Source of the DNA: Candidatus Thiothrix putei
Lineage (GTDB): Bacteria; Pseudomonadota; Gammaproteobacteria; Thiotrichales; Thiotrichaceae
DNA: 64,000 nt
NCBI GenBank assembly: GCA_029972225.1
Contig: CP124756.1
Span: 3,082,001 to 3,146,000 of the forward strand
Direction of reading: 5' to 3'
The notes under the pieces are model-generated. The model saw only the letters and a program-made list of their open reading frames with translations. It ran no database searches and was not told the DNA's origin. Positions within the stretch are counted from its first letter, which is position 1, and each line of letters opens with the position of its first letter. Below, piece after piece: positions 46,679 through 56,854 of this stretch. The translations under genes were made by a program, and so were the position numbers.

Positions 46679-47270
46679 ACTAACGCTTTCCCCCTTACTT
46701 AGCGCGACGGCCTTGGCTTTGCTACTCACCGTCCACCCCGTCCAAGCTGATAACACCGCAACCCCACTTGACCAAATTGCGGCAGTCGTCAACAGTGATG
46801 TCGTCATGATGAGCGAAGCCCAGCAACGCGCCCAAATCCTGCGCTCTTCCAGTCAAGCGGCGGCAAGCCTTGCAGCACCCGTCCTCCTGAAACAAGCAGT
46901 CGACAACCTGATCCTTGAAAAACTGCAACTTCAGCAAGCCGATGCGGCTGGTATCCAGATTGATGATGTCACCCTGAACAAAACCATTGCCGGTATAGCC
47001 CAACGTAACCAACTGAGTCTGCCCGCTTTTCAACAAGCTCTGCAACAAGAAGGCATCGACTATGCAGAATTCCGGGAACAAACACGTCGCAAATTGATGG
47101 CAGACGCTTTACGTAAACGTGAAGTAGAACGTCGGGTACAAGCCACGTCCGCCGAAGCCGCTGGCACGCAAGCAGAGGAGCAATTTCAGGCATGGTTACA
47201 AGAATTGCGCAACGAAGCTTACGTGGAATACCGCATTCCAGTGGAACGTAGTGGCCTGACGCTACAATAG
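46671..47270 (+). CDS. surA: SurA-like periplasmic chaperone without PPIase domains
   Basis: 199 residues, compared with about 430 for SurA. A signal peptide (MNKLTLSPLLSATALALLLT, cut near VQA) precedes a SurA N-domain: LDQIAAVVNSDVVMMSEAQQ, then LLKQAVDNLILEKLQLQQA and YAEFREQTRRKLMADALRKR. It then passes straight to EEQFQAWLQELRNEAYVEYR, which resembles the C-terminal helix of SurA that packs on the N-domain. Both parvulin domains are absent. In E. coli the N and C parts alone hold most chaperone activity for outer-membrane proteins. The gene sits in surA's place between lptD and pdxA and overlaps lptD by 8 nt. Start could be two codons earlier. Confidence 0.88.
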   Translation: MNKLTLSPLLSATALALLLTVHPVQADNTATPLDQIAAVVNSDVVMMSEAQQRAQILRSSSQAAASLAAPVLLKQAVDNLILEKLQLQQADAAGIQIDDVTLNKTIAGIAQRNQLSLPAFQQALQQEGIDYAEFREQTRRKLMADALRKREVERRVQATSAEAAGTQAEEQFQAWLQELRNEAYVEYRIPVERSGLTLQ

Positions 47271-47279
47271 GCAAACACG

Positions 47280-48275
47280 ATGACAACCAACAAGCTACGT
47301 ATCGCGATCACTGCTGGTGAACCGGCGGGCATCGGCCCTGACATTATTCTGACGCTCTTGCAACAACAGCAGTGGACGGCTGATTTAATTGTCATTGCCG
47401 ACCCGGCGGTATTACGCGAACGCGCTCAACAACTGGGAATTCAACTACGTCTACGCCCTTATGCACCTGATGAAATACAACGCCCTTGCGTAGCGGGTGA
47501 GTGTTTCATTTTACCTGTTGCCTGTGCAGCACCTGTCACGACTGGTGTTCTCAATCCTGCGAATGCAGAGTACGTGCTGCAAACCCTGCGACGGGCGGTT
47601 ACGGGTTGTCTGACGGGTGAGTTTGCTGCAATGGTCACTGCTCCCTTACACAAAGGTGTGATTAATGATGCAGGAATCCCCTTTACAGGACATACCGAGT
47701 TCTTAGCGGAACTGACTGATGCTGCGTTACCGGTCATGATGCTAACCGCTGGCACATTGCGGGTAGCCTTGGCAACGACACATGTTCCGCTGAGCATGGT
47801 GAGTTTCTTGATTACGCAAGCATTACTGGAAGAAGTACTAACTATCCTGCATCACGATTTGCAAACGCAATTCGGCATTGCCAACCCACATATTCTTGTT
47901 TGTGGCTTAAACCCTCATGCGGGTGAAGGCGGGCATTTAGGCATGGAAGAAATTGAAGTGATCACGCCTGCCATCCAACGCTTGCAGCAACAAGGCATGA
48001 AATTGACCGGGCCATTACCGGCTGACACCTTATTCACCCCTCGGCACTTACAAGGAGCCGATGCCGTACTCGCTATGTATCACGATCAAGGCTTACCGGT
48101 GCTCAAATACGCTGGTTTTGGGAAAGCTATCAATATTACCTTAGGATTGCCGATTATTCGCACCTCTGTCGATCATGGTACTGCACTGGATTTGGCAGGC
48201 ACAGGCAAAGCTGAAACGGGCAGTTTACGTGAAGCTATTGAACTTGCTGTACAGTTAGGCATGAGTCGGGCATAA
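47280..48275 (+). CDS. pdxA: 4-hydroxythreonine-4-phosphate dehydrogenase
   Basis: 331 residues. It oxidises 4-phosphohydroxy-L-threonine in the pyridoxal-phosphate pathway. Features: [13 protein letters not shown] at the start, [30 protein letters not shown] and [19 protein letters not shown] with metal-binding His and Asp, and [13 protein letters not shown]. Follows the surA-like gene by 9 nt. rsmA, its common next gene, is absent here. Confidence 0.97.
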   Translation: MTTNKLRIAITAGEPAGIGPDIILTLLQQQQWTADLIVIADPAVLRERAQQLGIQLRLRPYAPDEIQRPCVAGECFILPVACAAPVTTGVLNPANAEYVLQTLRRAVTGCLTGEFAAMVTAPLHKGVINDAGIPFTGHTEFLAELTDAALPVMMLTAGTLRVALATTHVPLSMVSFLITQALLEEVLTILHHDLQTQFGIANPHILVCGLNPHAGEGGHLGMEEIEVITPAIQRLQQQGMKLTGPLPADTLFTPRHLQGADAVLAMYHDQGLPVLKYAGFGKAINITLGLPIIRTSVDHGTALDLAGTGKAETGSLREAIELAVQLGMSRA

Positions 48276-48299
48276 AAAAGGGCATCCCGAAGGATGCCC
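48274..48299. terminator. Hairpin after pdxA with a leftward U-tract
   Basis: GGGCATCC and GGATGCCC pair over a CGAA tetraloop. On the plus strand no U-run follows. On the minus strand the stem is followed by TTTTTT, which makes it a good terminator for leftward transcription, for example read-through from holA. It overlaps the end of pdxA. Confidence 0.7.
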
Positions 48300-48498
48300 A
48301 ACCGCTAGGAGGATATAACCATCACCTGTTTAAGAAATAAAGTGCTGCTTATATCATTCTGACGAGGTAACTAGTTAGTCGCTATTGAAGGAATATTGGT
48401 TCATAATAATATTCATATATTTTAATGATTAGAATATAACTAAATACTAATACACATATCACAACAAAGCAAGGTAATTGTCAAGAGGTTTTTATTGA

Positions 48499-48909
48499 AT
48501 GTCTAACAAACAACAACTTGTTATCGTTATCGCCCTACTCTGTGGGTTAGTTTTACTCTGGTTTCTCAAGCAAGACCCCGCTTTAAACCATCTCAATGCT
48601 GCTCTGAAAAGCGACACAGTTTTGCAAACCTACCCTTATACGTTCCGCACCATCAAAATTGAAAACGGTGTTGCTACCCTGACTAGCCCACGCTCGCCAC
48701 AAGTCTCAGTATTGCAATTCTTACAGATAGTCAAACCACATCTGGATACCAACAACCCTGATAGCCCAACAATGATTGCTGCACAAAAAGAACTGGCACA
48801 AGTGCAGGAAAAAGCTGCGGAAATTGCCAAATCACAACCCGGAATCAAAGACGTTGAATGGGAAATTGACCGGAGTTGGTATGCCAGTCACGGAGTGACC
48901 GTGGAATGA
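48499..48909 (+). CDS. Membrane-anchored protein of unknown function
   Basis: 136 residues. An N-terminal membrane helix (about 7-23, LVIVIALLCGLVLLWFL) is followed by a periplasmic or cytosolic alpha-beta domain with FRTIKIENGVATLTSPRSP and a helix rich in Ala/Gln/Lys (AAQKELAQVQEKAAEIAKSQ). It ends VEWEIDRSWYASHGVTVE. I do not recognise the family. The gene stands alone, convergent with holA, after an AT-rich leader of about 220 nt that holds the pdxA hairpin. Confidence 0.65.
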   Translation: MSNKQQLVIVIALLCGLVLLWFLKQDPALNHLNAALKSDTVLQTYPYTFRTIKIENGVATLTSPRSPQVSVLQFLQIVKPHLDTNNPDSPTMIAAQKELAQVQEKAAEIAKSQPGIKDVEWEIDRSWYASHGVTVE

Positions 48910-48919
48910 TACCCCCGTA

Positions 48920-49948
48920 TCAGACTGATAATTCCCGCCCCCCTAACAATAAAGCGAATTCCAGCATTTCATCCCACAGCCGTTGCGGGTGACGCGATAC
49001 ATCTTGCCCTACCCCTTTGCTATGCTGGTCTAGTCGCGCAGCCAATGCAAACAAACGCTGCCAATCTGCGGCTAACATGCGCCGCAATGCCGTTTGAAAT
49101 AAGCCTTGGCGAGCTTTAGGCATTCGCAGCAACAAGGCTTGGTTAGAGACATTATTGCGGATGTTTTCGCACCCCGCATAAAGCTGGCGCAGTAGATCGG
49201 CTAACGCCCAAACCAATAACGGGGTTGCTGTGTCCTCTTCCTGCAATACCAACATAATATGACGAATGCGGCGGGCATCTTGGGAAAGTATTGCCTCAGC
49301 AAGATCAAATACGCTAAACCGGGAGTTGTCTTCCACGACTGCCATGATGCTCGCAGCCGTCATGGGGCGGCTACCGTAAAGTAACACCAACTTGCCAATT
49401 TCCTGCACTGCTGCTAATAAATTACCTTCTACCCGTTCGGTCAGGTAACGTACTGCCTCATTATCGGGCTGCAATCCAGCCTGCTTCATACGCCGGGCGA
49501 TCCACGCTAAGGTTTGTGCTGGGGATAAATCCCACACTTGCACACTCACCCCCAATTGCTCAACTTTTTTGACCCATGCGGTACTTTTACACGCCTTATC
49601 TAAGCGCCCGGTCTGAAGCAGCAATACTTTGTCAGCAGGCAGGTAATCAAGGTAATGCTGTAAGGCTTTAGTACCTGACTGCCCTGCTTTACAGGTAGAC
49701 ATCCTCACATCCAACAATTTTTTATCCGCAAACAATGACAGCGCTCCTGCGGCATCGTATAACGCCCCCCAATCAAATTGCGCATCTACCATCAGCACAT
49801 CACGTTCACTAAACCCTCTTCCTGCCGCCGCTTTACGGATAGCATCAGCGGTTTCCATCACTTGCAGCGGTTCATCCCCGCTAATCAAGTAAACGGGGGC
49901 GAGCGTATGGCGAAGATGATCTTCAATCTGTTCAGCGCGAACTTGCAT
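48920..49948 (-). CDS. holA: DNA polymerase III subunit delta
   Basis: 342 residues. Delta opens the beta sliding clamp as part of the clamp loader. The N-terminal AAA-like fold has VYLISGDEPLQVMETADAI, and the middle has LTERVEGNLLAAVQEIGKL and FSVFDLAEAILS, both typical. Leftward, alone; lptE, often upstream, is not seen here. Confidence 0.95.
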   Translation of the reverse strand: MQVRAEQIEDHLRHTLAPVYLISGDEPLQVMETADAIRKAAAGRGFSERDVLMVDAQFDWGALYDAAGALSLFADKKLLDVRMSTCKAGQSGTKALQHYLDYLPADKVLLLQTGRLDKACKSTAWVKKVEQLGVSVQVWDLSPAQTLAWIARRMKQAGLQPDNEAVRYLTERVEGNLLAAVQEIGKLVLLYGSRPMTAASIMAVVEDNSRFSVFDLAEAILSQDARRIRHIMLVLQEEDTATPLLVWALADLLRQLYAGCENIRNNVSNQALLLRMPKARQGLFQTALRRMLAADWQRLFALAARLDQHSKGVGQDVSRHPQRLWDEMLEFALLLGGRELSV

Positions 49949-50066
49949 AGGTATTATTCAGTAGAGCCAAAAGCAAAATACTAGCATATCAGGCTTTTTA
50001 GGTGATTTTTGTTTAGAATCGCCGTTTAAATTAACCCAAGTGCTTGCTCACACACAAACTAAACCC

Positions 50067-50987
50067 ATGAAAATCACTTATTGTTCTCATTTTTTGGCGG
50101 TATTGACCTTGTCAGTGGGCGTCATCACGCAGACAGCCGCCGCCCAAACAGATGCTGTTTGCCAGTCACAAGTATTGTCACCGGCACAATTTCGCCCTAG
50201 TAGTGAAAATGTTACCGTTCACGAACCCAGTACCCGCTATGCCACTACACCCATACAAATGGGCTATGGGGAAAACAAAGTAAAAGTAGCGGATGCTTAC
50301 GTGGAATACACCATCATTCCCGCTAAATTCGGTGAAATCACCGAAACTATTGAAGTTGAACGTGAACGGGTCGAAATTGAAACGCTGCCAGCCACTTACC
50401 GCACTGAAACCAAGCGTCTCAAAGTAAAAGAGGCCACCAAGCGCTGGAACCCTGCCTGCCCAGCCGTCTTAGCTGAACAAGGTAATTTACCAGAAAATTG
50501 CTTGCTAGAAGTCCCTGCGGAATACACTAATGTTACCCGCGAGGTCATTGATACACCTGCTCGCACGGTTAAAAAAGTTATTCCTGCACGTACCGAAACC
50601 ATCACCCGTAAAGTCTTGTTAGAACCAGCAAAAATTGTGCGTGAGGAAATTCCTGCTGTTTACACGACCATAAAAATTGCGCGAGTCGAACAGCCTGCCA
50701 AAATCACCACATCCCAACAAACCGCCAAAACACAAAGCATTCCGATACAGCAAACTATGCACCCAGAGCGCCTAGTCACTATGCCTGCACTCTGTGAGTC
50801 AGAAGTTTCCTCAGAAACTATTCAACGCTTACAGGTATCTCTGCAACAACGGGGGTATTACCCAGCCCCTCCCGATGGAGAACTTGGCATAAAAACTCGT
50901 ACCGCACTAACTCGCTTTCAGGAAGATAACAATCTTGCCAGCGGTGCTATTACCTTAGAGACACTGCAAAAATTACAGCTTCAATAG
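50067..50987 (+). CDS. Exported peptidoglycan-binding domain protein with Pro-Ala repeats
   Basis: 306 residues. Signal peptide (MKITYCSHFLAVLTLSVGVI, then TQTAAAQ). The middle, about 45-225, is built of irregular beta-strand repeats around Pro-Ala: IPAKFGEITETIEV, LPATYRTETKRLKV, VPAEYTNVTREVID, TPARTVKKV, IPARTETITRKVLL, EPAKIVREE, IPAVYTTIKIARV and QPAKITT. The last 65 residues are a peptidoglycan_binding_1 domain (IQRLQVSLQQRGYYPAPPDG, then IKTRTALTRFQEDNNL). The ATG was chosen over an upstream GTG because it begins the signal peptide. Probably a cell-wall-attached periplasmic protein; role unknown. Confidence 0.8.
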   Translation: MKITYCSHFLAVLTLSVGVITQTAAAQTDAVCQSQVLSPAQFRPSSENVTVHEPSTRYATTPIQMGYGENKVKVADAYVEYTIIPAKFGEITETIEVERERVEIETLPATYRTETKRLKVKEATKRWNPACPAVLAEQGNLPENCLLEVPAEYTNVTREVIDTPARTVKKVIPARTETITRKVLLEPAKIVREEIPAVYTTIKIARVEQPAKITTSQQTAKTQSIPIQQTMHPERLVTMPALCESEVSSETIQRLQVSLQQRGYYPAPPDGELGIKTRTALTRFQEDNNLASGAITLETLQKLQLQ

Positions 50988-51051
50988 AGACTTGCGCGAG
51001 TTTCCTGCTAAACTGTGGCGAATTTAAAAATACTAGAATTAAGGAGTCATC

Positions 51052-52563
51052 ATGTCAGAACAGAGCGGAATCCTGATCGGCAAAGGCGAACATCAGGTTT
51101 TCCTGAATCCGCGTTTTGCTAACCGCCACGGTCTTATTGCGGGTGCTACCGGCACGGGTAAAACCATTTCCCTGCAAGTGTTAGCGGAAGGATTCTCCCG
51201 AATTGGCGTGCCTGTCTTCATGGCGGACATCAAAGGTGATCTGACCGGTATCAGCACCCCCGGCAAACCTCACCCTAAAGTAGACGAGCGGGTTGCCAAG
51301 ATCGGCATCGACAATTTCCAGTTTGAAGGTTGCCCGACGGTTATCTGGGACTTATCCGGTGAACGTGGGCATCCAGTGCGTGCTACCATTTCTGACATGG
51401 GGCCACTATTGCTGGCGCGTCTGCTGGATCTGAATGATACCCAGGAAGGCGTGTTGAATATTGCCTTCAAGTTTGCGGATGATCAAGGCATGTTATTGCT
51501 TGATCTCAAAGACTTACGCTCGATACTTCAATACTTGGGTGAAAATAGCAAGGAATTTAGCAATGCTTACGGCAATGTCAGCTCCGCCTCTATCGGTGCG
51601 ATTCAGCGGCAATTACTGGTATTGGAACAACAAGGTGCTGACCAGTTTTTCGGTGAACCAGCGCTGGATTTATGGGACTTCATGCGCACCGGTACAGGTG
51701 GCTACGGTAACGTCAACATTCTCGCCGCAGACCGCCTGATCAATACCCCGCGCCTGTATTCTACTTTCCTACTGTGGCTGCTCTCTGAACTGTTTGAAGA
51801 TCTGCCTGAAGTCGGCGACCTCGACAAACCCCGCCTCGTCTTTTTCTTTGACGAAGCCCACTTATTATTCAATGGCGCACCTAAAGCCCTAGTTGAAAAA
51901 GTTGAACAAGTCGTCAAATTGATTCGCTCCAAAGGTGTAGGCATTTACTTCATCACCCAAACCCCGCTGGATGTACCCGAATCCGTGTTGGGGCAACTCG
52001 GCAACCGCATTCAACACGCCTTACGCGCCTTTACCCCGCGTGATCAAAAAGCCGTGCGTACCGCTGCTGAAACCTTCCGGCAAAACCCTACGATCAATAC
52101 TGCTGAAACCATCATGCACATGGGCGTGGGTGAAGCGTTAGTATCGGTACTTGATGACAAAGGTACGCCGACTATTGTACAACACACCTTAATTCGCCCC
52201 CCACAATCACGTATTGGCCCACTCACTGACGCTGAACGCACCGAACTGTTACGCACCAGCCCCTTTGCAGGTCGTTACGATACGACAATTGACCGCGAAT
52301 CGGCTTACGAGATGCTACAAAAACGTGCGGAAACCGCTGCTGAGGAAGCTGCGGCTATGGAAGCAGAAGCTGCCGCACAAAAAGCCGCTCGCCGCACTAG
52401 CAGTTCCAGCCGACGTGCTAACCCAGAACCTGAAAGCTTACTCGGCGGGCTTGGAGAAGCGTTTGTGAAAAATGCGGTGAAAGCCGCTACTTCCAGTGCA
52501 GGGCGACGCATAGGGACGCAAATCGTGCGCGGCCTACTCGGCTCCTTGTTTAAAGGGCGCTGA
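51052..52563 (+). CDS. HerA-like ATPase YjgR (DUF853)
   Basis: 503 residues. Walker A is GATGTGKT near residue 30, Walker B is LVFFFDEAHLLF near 265, followed by YFITQTPLDVPESVLGQLGN. These fit the DUF853/YjgR branch of HerA/FtsK-like ATPases. The C-terminus has an Ala/Glu-rich helix and a basic end (RRIGTQIVRGLLGSLFKGR). A DNA-related function is presumed from the family but not proved. AAGGAG precedes the ATG. Single-gene unit. Confidence 0.9.
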   Translation: MSEQSGILIGKGEHQVFLNPRFANRHGLIAGATGTGKTISLQVLAEGFSRIGVPVFMADIKGDLTGISTPGKPHPKVDERVAKIGIDNFQFEGCPTVIWDLSGERGHPVRATISDMGPLLLARLLDLNDTQEGVLNIAFKFADDQGMLLLDLKDLRSILQYLGENSKEFSNAYGNVSSASIGAIQRQLLVLEQQGADQFFGEPALDLWDFMRTGTGGYGNVNILAADRLINTPRLYSTFLLWLLSELFEDLPEVGDLDKPRLVFFFDEAHLLFNGAPKALVEKVEQVVKLIRSKGVGIYFITQTPLDVPESVLGQLGNRIQHALRAFTPRDQKAVRTAAETFRQNPTINTAETIMHMGVGEALVSVLDDKGTPTIVQHTLIRPPQSRIGPLTDAERTELLRTSPFAGRYDTTIDRESAYEMLQKRAETAAEEAAAMEAEAAAQKAARRTSSSSRRANPEPESLLGGLGEAFVKNAVKAATSSAGRRIGTQIVRGLLGSLFKGR

Positions 52564-52672
52564 GTAATCGTAGGTAAAACGCTGGCATTTTCACACCGGA
52601 TTGCTGCATATCGGCACATTTCGGTGTAGAATGCCGTACTTTTACGGTATTTGAGAGCAAAGGCAGATTTCA

Positions 52673-53146
52673 ATGGCAAGCATTCTTCTGCTCAATGGAC
52701 CAAACTTAAACCTGCTAGGCAAACGTGAACCAGGACACTATGGCAGCATGAGCTTGCCCGATATTGAAGCACGCCTAACTGCACTGGCTAATCAGCAACA
52801 ACAAACCTTGCTGTGCTACCAACATAATGCTGAAGGGGCTTTGGTTGACCGTATTCACCAAGCATTGGATGAACAGATTGATTTCATTCTAATCAACCCC
52901 GGCGCTTACACCCATACCAGCATAGCCCTACGGGATGCCTTGCTGGGTGTTGCCATTCCCTTTATCGAAATACACTTATCCAATGTGCATCGCCGTGAAC
53001 CTTTTCGCCATCACTCTTATCTGTCTGATATAGCCGAAGGCGTCATTTTAGGTTTGGGTACATTGGGCTATGAACTCGCACTGTATGCCGCTATACAGAA
53101 ACTCAACAAACACGACAGAGCATTAACCCATGATGGACGTTCGTAA
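52673..53146 (+). CDS. aroQ: 3-dehydroquinate dehydratase, type II
   Basis: 157 residues. It dehydrates 3-dehydroquinate in the shikimate pathway. Motifs: [19 protein letters not shown] with the catalytic Tyr/Arg lid, [18 protein letters not shown] and [18 protein letters not shown] with the catalytic His. The end overlaps accB by 14 nt. aroQ before accBC is common in gammaproteobacteria. Confidence 0.97.
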   Translation: MASILLLNGPNLNLLGKREPGHYGSMSLPDIEARLTALANQQQQTLLCYQHNAEGALVDRIHQALDEQIDFILINPGAYTHTSIALRDALLGVAIPFIEIHLSNVHRREPFRHHSYLSDIAEGVILGLGTLGYELALYAAIQKLNKHDRALTHDGRS

Positions 53147-53600
53147 AATACAAAAACTAATCAGCTTGCTGGAAGGCAGCGATGTCGCCGAAATCGAAAT
53201 CAAAGAAGGCGAAGACTCGGTACGCATCAGCCGTGTCAATTCTGGCATGACCTTAGCCAGTGCACCACTGCAACACTATGCACCGCATCCAGCACAGATG
53301 ATGACAGCACCGGTTGCTGCACCTGCACTGGCAGCGGCTGAGCCTGTTGCTGCCTCAACACCTTCAGGCCATGTTGTCGAATCACCGATGGTGGGTACGT
53401 TCTACCGTGCCTCTTCACCAACGGCTAAAGCCTTTGCCGAAGTCGGGCAAAGTGTCAAAGTCGGTGACACTTTGTGCATTATCGAAGCCATGAAAATGCT
53501 TAACCAGATTCAATCCGACGCATCTGGTGTCATCAAAGCCATTCTGGTTGAGAATGAACAACCTGTCGAATTCGGGCAGCCGCTGTTCATCGTTGAATAA
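53133..53600 (+). CDS. accB: Biotin carboxyl carrier protein of acetyl-CoA carboxylase
   Basis: 155 residues. [20 protein letters not shown] at the N-terminus and a C-terminal biotinyl domain. The biotin-accepting Lys is in [10 protein letters not shown] Pro/Ala-rich linker (about 45-75) joins them. It carries the carboxyl group made by AccC. The second of two adjacent ATG codons gives the usual start. Inside the aroQ end, so translationally coupled. Confidence 0.97.
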   Translation: MDVRKIQKLISLLEGSDVAEIEIKEGEDSVRISRVNSGMTLASAPLQHYAPHPAQMMTAPVAAPALAAAEPVAASTPSGHVVESPMVGTFYRASSPTAKAFAEVGQSVKVGDTLCIIEAMKMLNQIQSDASGVIKAILVENEQPVEFGQPLFIVE

Positions 53601-53635
53601 TCGTTGCGATTGGCTAACACCTTCGAGGTGACAAC

Positions 53636-54982
53636 ATGTTAAATAAAGTACTGATCGCAAACCGGGGCGAAATTGCTCTGCGTATTTTGCGTGCCTGCCG
53701 TGAACTTGGCATAAAAACCGTTGCGGTACATTCCACTGCTGACCGTGACCTTAAACACGTGCGTTTAGCCGATGAATCGGTGTGCATTGGCCCGCCGCGC
53801 TCTACTGATAGCTACCTAAATGTCCCTGCCATCATCAGTGCAGCAGAAGTGACCGGCGCCGATGCCATTCACCCCGGCTACGGCTTTTTGTCAGAAAATG
53901 CGGATTTTGCCGAACGGGTTGAATCCAGTGGTTTCATCTTCATCGGCCCTCGCGCTGAAACCATCCGCTTGATGGGTGACAAAATTTCAGCGAAGGATGC
54001 CATGATTGCAGCAGGCGTCCCTTGCGTACCCGGCTCAGAAGGCGGCACACCCGAAGATCCCGAAGAAATTCTCAAAATGGGCACACGCATTGGCTATCCC
54101 CTGATTGTCAAAGCAACCGGCGGTGGCGGTGGACGCGGGATGCGTGTGGTTCACTCTGCTGACGAACTGGTTGCAGCCGTGACCCTCACCCGTGCCGAAG
54201 CCAGAGCAGCCTTTGGCAATGATGTGGTGTTCATGGAAAAATTTCTGCAACACCCGCGCCATATTGAACTGCAAGTACTCGCCGATTCGCACGGCAATGC
54301 CATACACCTGTGTGAACGTGATTGCTCGATGCAACGCCGCAACCAAAAAGTGGTGGAAGAAGCCCCTGCACCCTTTATCACTGCGGAACAACGCGCCCGT
54401 ATCGGCAACCGCGTCGCCGAAGCCTGCCGTAAAATCGGCTACCGTGGTGCAGGTACATTTGAATTTCTCTACGAAGACGGCGAATTCTATTTCATCGAAA
54501 TGAATACCCGCTTACAGGTCGAACACCCTGTTACCGAACTGATTACCGGTGTTGATCTGGTCAAACAGCAATTGCTGATTGCTTCCGGTGAAGTGCTTGC
54601 CTTGCGTCAGGAAGACATCAAACCGAATGGTCACGCCATTGAATGCCGTATCAATGCAGAAGATCCACAAACATTTGCACCATCGCCCGGCAAAATCACC
54701 CGCTACCATGTACCGGGGGGCTTAGGTGTGCGCGTGGATTCGCATATTTACGCAGATTACAGCGTGCCACCGTACTACGATTCCATGATTGGCAAGCTGA
54801 TTGTGCACGGGCAAGACCGTGCAACCGCGATCAACCGGATGCACGGCGCACTCAGTGAAATGGTCATCGAAGGCATTAAAACCAATATCCCGCTGCAAAC
54901 CCGCATTATGGAAGATCCTGCCTTCCGGGCTGGTGGTGCTGATATTCACTACCTTGAAAAAATGTTGGGAATGCACCAATGA
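53636..54982 (+). CDS. accC: Biotin carboxylase subunit of acetyl-CoA carboxylase
   Basis: 448 residues, ATP-grasp fold. It carboxylates biotin on AccB, the first half of malonyl-CoA synthesis. Features: [34 protein letters not shown] (ATP lid), [17 protein letters not shown] and [16 protein letters not shown] (catalytic). The stop overlaps prmA as ATGA. Confidence 0.98.
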   Translation: MLNKVLIANRGEIALRILRACRELGIKTVAVHSTADRDLKHVRLADESVCIGPPRSTDSYLNVPAIISAAEVTGADAIHPGYGFLSENADFAERVESSGFIFIGPRAETIRLMGDKISAKDAMIAAGVPCVPGSEGGTPEDPEEILKMGTRIGYPLIVKATGGGGGRGMRVVHSADELVAAVTLTRAEARAAFGNDVVFMEKFLQHPRHIELQVLADSHGNAIHLCERDCSMQRRNQKVVEEAPAPFITAEQRARIGNRVAEACRKIGYRGAGTFEFLYEDGEFYFIEMNTRLQVEHPVTELITGVDLVKQQLLIASGEVLALRQEDIKPNGHAIECRINAEDPQTFAPSPGKITRYHVPGGLGVRVDSHIYADYSVPPYYDSMIGKLIVHGQDRATAINRMHGALSEMVIEGIKTNIPLQTRIMEDPAFRAGGADIHYLEKMLGMHQ

Positions 54983-55860
54983 GCTGGCAACAACTGCTTT
55001 GCCAAACGACGTCACAACATCAAGAAGCAGTTGTCGAGTCGATGGAAGCTGCTGATGCCGTTTCCATCACTTGGCAAGATGCAGAGGATGACCCGATCCT
55101 TGAACCACGCCCCGGCGAGATGCGCCTGTGGAACAATCTGGTTGTCACTGCGCTGTACAATGAAGAAACTGATCTCAGTGCGCTACTGTTGTTGCTGGAA
55201 ACACAAAAGAACGCTTGGGATATTGTATCGGTACAACTGGAAATCGTTGAGGATCAACCGTGGGAACGGGCGTGGATGGATAGTTTCCAACCCATGTGCT
55301 TCGGAAAACGCCTATGGATTTACCCAAGCTGGTTTGAAATTCCCAATGATGACAGCGTGAAATTACTGCTCGACCCCGGTCTTGCGTTTGGAACAGGCAC
55401 ACACCCTACCACTGCTCTTTGTCTGGAATGGCTGGATAGTCAGGATATGGTTGGCAAAGAAGTATTGGATTACGGTTGTGGTTCTGGCGTGTTGGCCATT
55501 GCTGCGCTCAAACTAGGCGCAAAGCAGGCTGTGGGTACGGATATAGATCCGCAAGCGTTGCAAGCAACGCACGATAATGCCGAACGTAACAGCATTAATC
55601 CTGCACAATTACAAACTTGTTACCCGGAAAAACTCCCACAGCAAACATGGAATGTTGTTATGGCAAATATCCTTGCAGGCCCTTTGGTAGAGCTTGCACC
55701 AGCATTGTTAAGTGCCTTACGCCCCGGTGGTCAATTAGTTCTATCAGGCATTCTTGCTGAACAGGCAGAGGCTATCAAAAGCGCTTACCAACCCAGCCTC
55801 ACGGATTTTTCCATTGTACAAAAAGATGACTGGATTCGTGTCAGCGGTATTTACCGTTAA
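54979..55860 (+). CDS. prmA: Ribosomal protein L11 methyltransferase
   Basis: 293 residues. It trimethylates several positions of L11. The N-terminal substrate-recognition domain has [20 protein letters not shown]. The SAM domain has [19 protein letters not shown] and [20 protein letters not shown], then [15 protein letters not shown]. Downstream of accC in the usual order. Confidence 0.97.
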   Translation: MSWQQLLCQTTSQHQEAVVESMEAADAVSITWQDAEDDPILEPRPGEMRLWNNLVVTALYNEETDLSALLLLLETQKNAWDIVSVQLEIVEDQPWERAWMDSFQPMCFGKRLWIYPSWFEIPNDDSVKLLLDPGLAFGTGTHPTTALCLEWLDSQDMVGKEVLDYGCGSGVLAIAALKLGAKQAVGTDIDPQALQATHDNAERNSINPAQLQTCYPEKLPQQTWNVVMANILAGPLVELAPALLSALRPGGQLVLSGILAEQAEAIKSAYQPSLTDFSIVQKDDWIRVSGIYR

Positions 55861-55971
55861 TCTGTACTTTTTTGTGCAGCAGCGTGCTAAATGTTATTTT
55901 TCAGAGCCTAAGCTAAACATTTTTGTCCGATAACAACTAGAATAAAGCGATTATTCAAATGGCGTGGAGTC

Positions 55972-56700
55972 ATGTATACACAGTGTAACCACTGCAACGC
56001 GATTTTTCGCGTCACCATGAAAGAATTGACAGCAGCACAAGGTCTGCTGCGCTGTGGTGAGTGCGACAATATTTTCGATGCCATGAAAAGTCTAAGCCAA
56101 ACGCTCCCTGAAGAGCGGCGCTTTGCCAAATTAGGCACAGCAGTACCCTTGGATTTAACTGATGTTGTGAGTAGAACGTCAAACCAATCTACCAACCACC
56201 CCACACTCCGCTTACCACACCTAACGTTACGGCATCCGCTAGGATATTATTTGTTACGCCTTAGTCTAGCCGTTTTGGCACTCTTATTATTATTGCAAGT
56301 GCTCTATAGCAGCCGTCATTGGTTGGCAAGACAACCGGTGACAACCACCCTAACTCACCAAATCTGTGAACTATTGGGTTGCAACATCATTCCACCCCGT
56401 GATATACGCAAAATTAACCTGTTGAGCCGGAATATCTACTCACACCCCAATACCCCTAAAGTACTCACGATCAGTGCTGCCATCCAGAATGATGCCGCGT
56501 TCCCACAACCGTACCCGCTAATTGAAATCAGTTTCTTAGATCAAAATAACGTGGTGTTAGCCTTGCGCCGTTTTCCACCAGAAGAATACATTCAACATTT
56601 TAATGGAGAACTCATGCAAATGGGTGTTCCTGATGAATTACTGCTAAATATTGCTGACCCCGGTGAAGCAGCAGTACGTTTCCAATTTCGCTTCATGTGA
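55972..56700 (+). CDS. Zinc-ribbon and DUF3426 membrane protein
   Basis: 242 residues. An N-terminal zinc ribbon of MJ0042 type (CNHCNAIFRVT, then LLRCGECDNIFDA: four Cys), a basic linker, one membrane helix (about 92-110) and a C-terminal DUF3426 domain with LLSRNIYSHPNTPKVLTISA and LIEISFLDQNN. Function unknown. It follows prmA, as in many gammaproteobacteria, but fis and dusB are not next. Confidence 0.88.
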   Translation: MYTQCNHCNAIFRVTMKELTAAQGLLRCGECDNIFDAMKSLSQTLPEERRFAKLGTAVPLDLTDVVSRTSNQSTNHPTLRLPHLTLRHPLGYYLLRLSLAVLALLLLLQVLYSSRHWLARQPVTTTLTHQICELLGCNIIPPRDIRKINLLSRNIYSHPNTPKVLTISAAIQNDAAFPQPYPLIEISFLDQNNVVLALRRFPPEEYIQHFNGELMQMGVPDELLLNIADPGEAAVRFQFRFM

Positions 56701-56785
56701 ATAAAAAAGAGGAAAATAAACATAAATTTTTTTAATAAAAGACTAAACGATCAACGAAAGTTCTGTTTATTCTGATCAATTCCGC

Positions 56786-56791
56786 TATAAT
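56786..56791 (+). promoter_or_regulatory. dksA promoter -10 with GC-rich discriminator
   Basis: A perfect TATAAT, followed by CCGCCCCGCG. Such a GC-rich discriminator is typical of promoters repressed by ppGpp and DksA. A weak -35 (TCTGTT region, 18 bp upstream) may serve. Transcription would begin near 56798, giving a leader of about 80 nt. Confidence 0.6.
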
Positions 56792-56810
56792 CCGCCCCGC
56801 GTAAATTGCA

Positions 56811-56854
56811 GGTTAGTGTTAGAACGACAAGAGCTACAACAAAAACCACTAACC
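56811..56854 (+). other. Hairpin in the dksA leader
   Basis: GGTTAGTG (56811-56818) and CACTAACC (56847-56854) form a perfect 8-bp stem over a 28-nt loop in the presumed 5' untranslated region, ending about 14 nt before the ribosome-binding site TTGGAG. It could affect message stability or translation. Confidence 0.45.

Noticed and set aside
48306-48345. AGGAGG followed by an A/T-rich stretch after pdxA, resembling an orphan ribosome-binding site
   Set aside because: No ATG, GTG or TTG with a sensible frame follows at the right distance; only a CTG with three more codons was seen.
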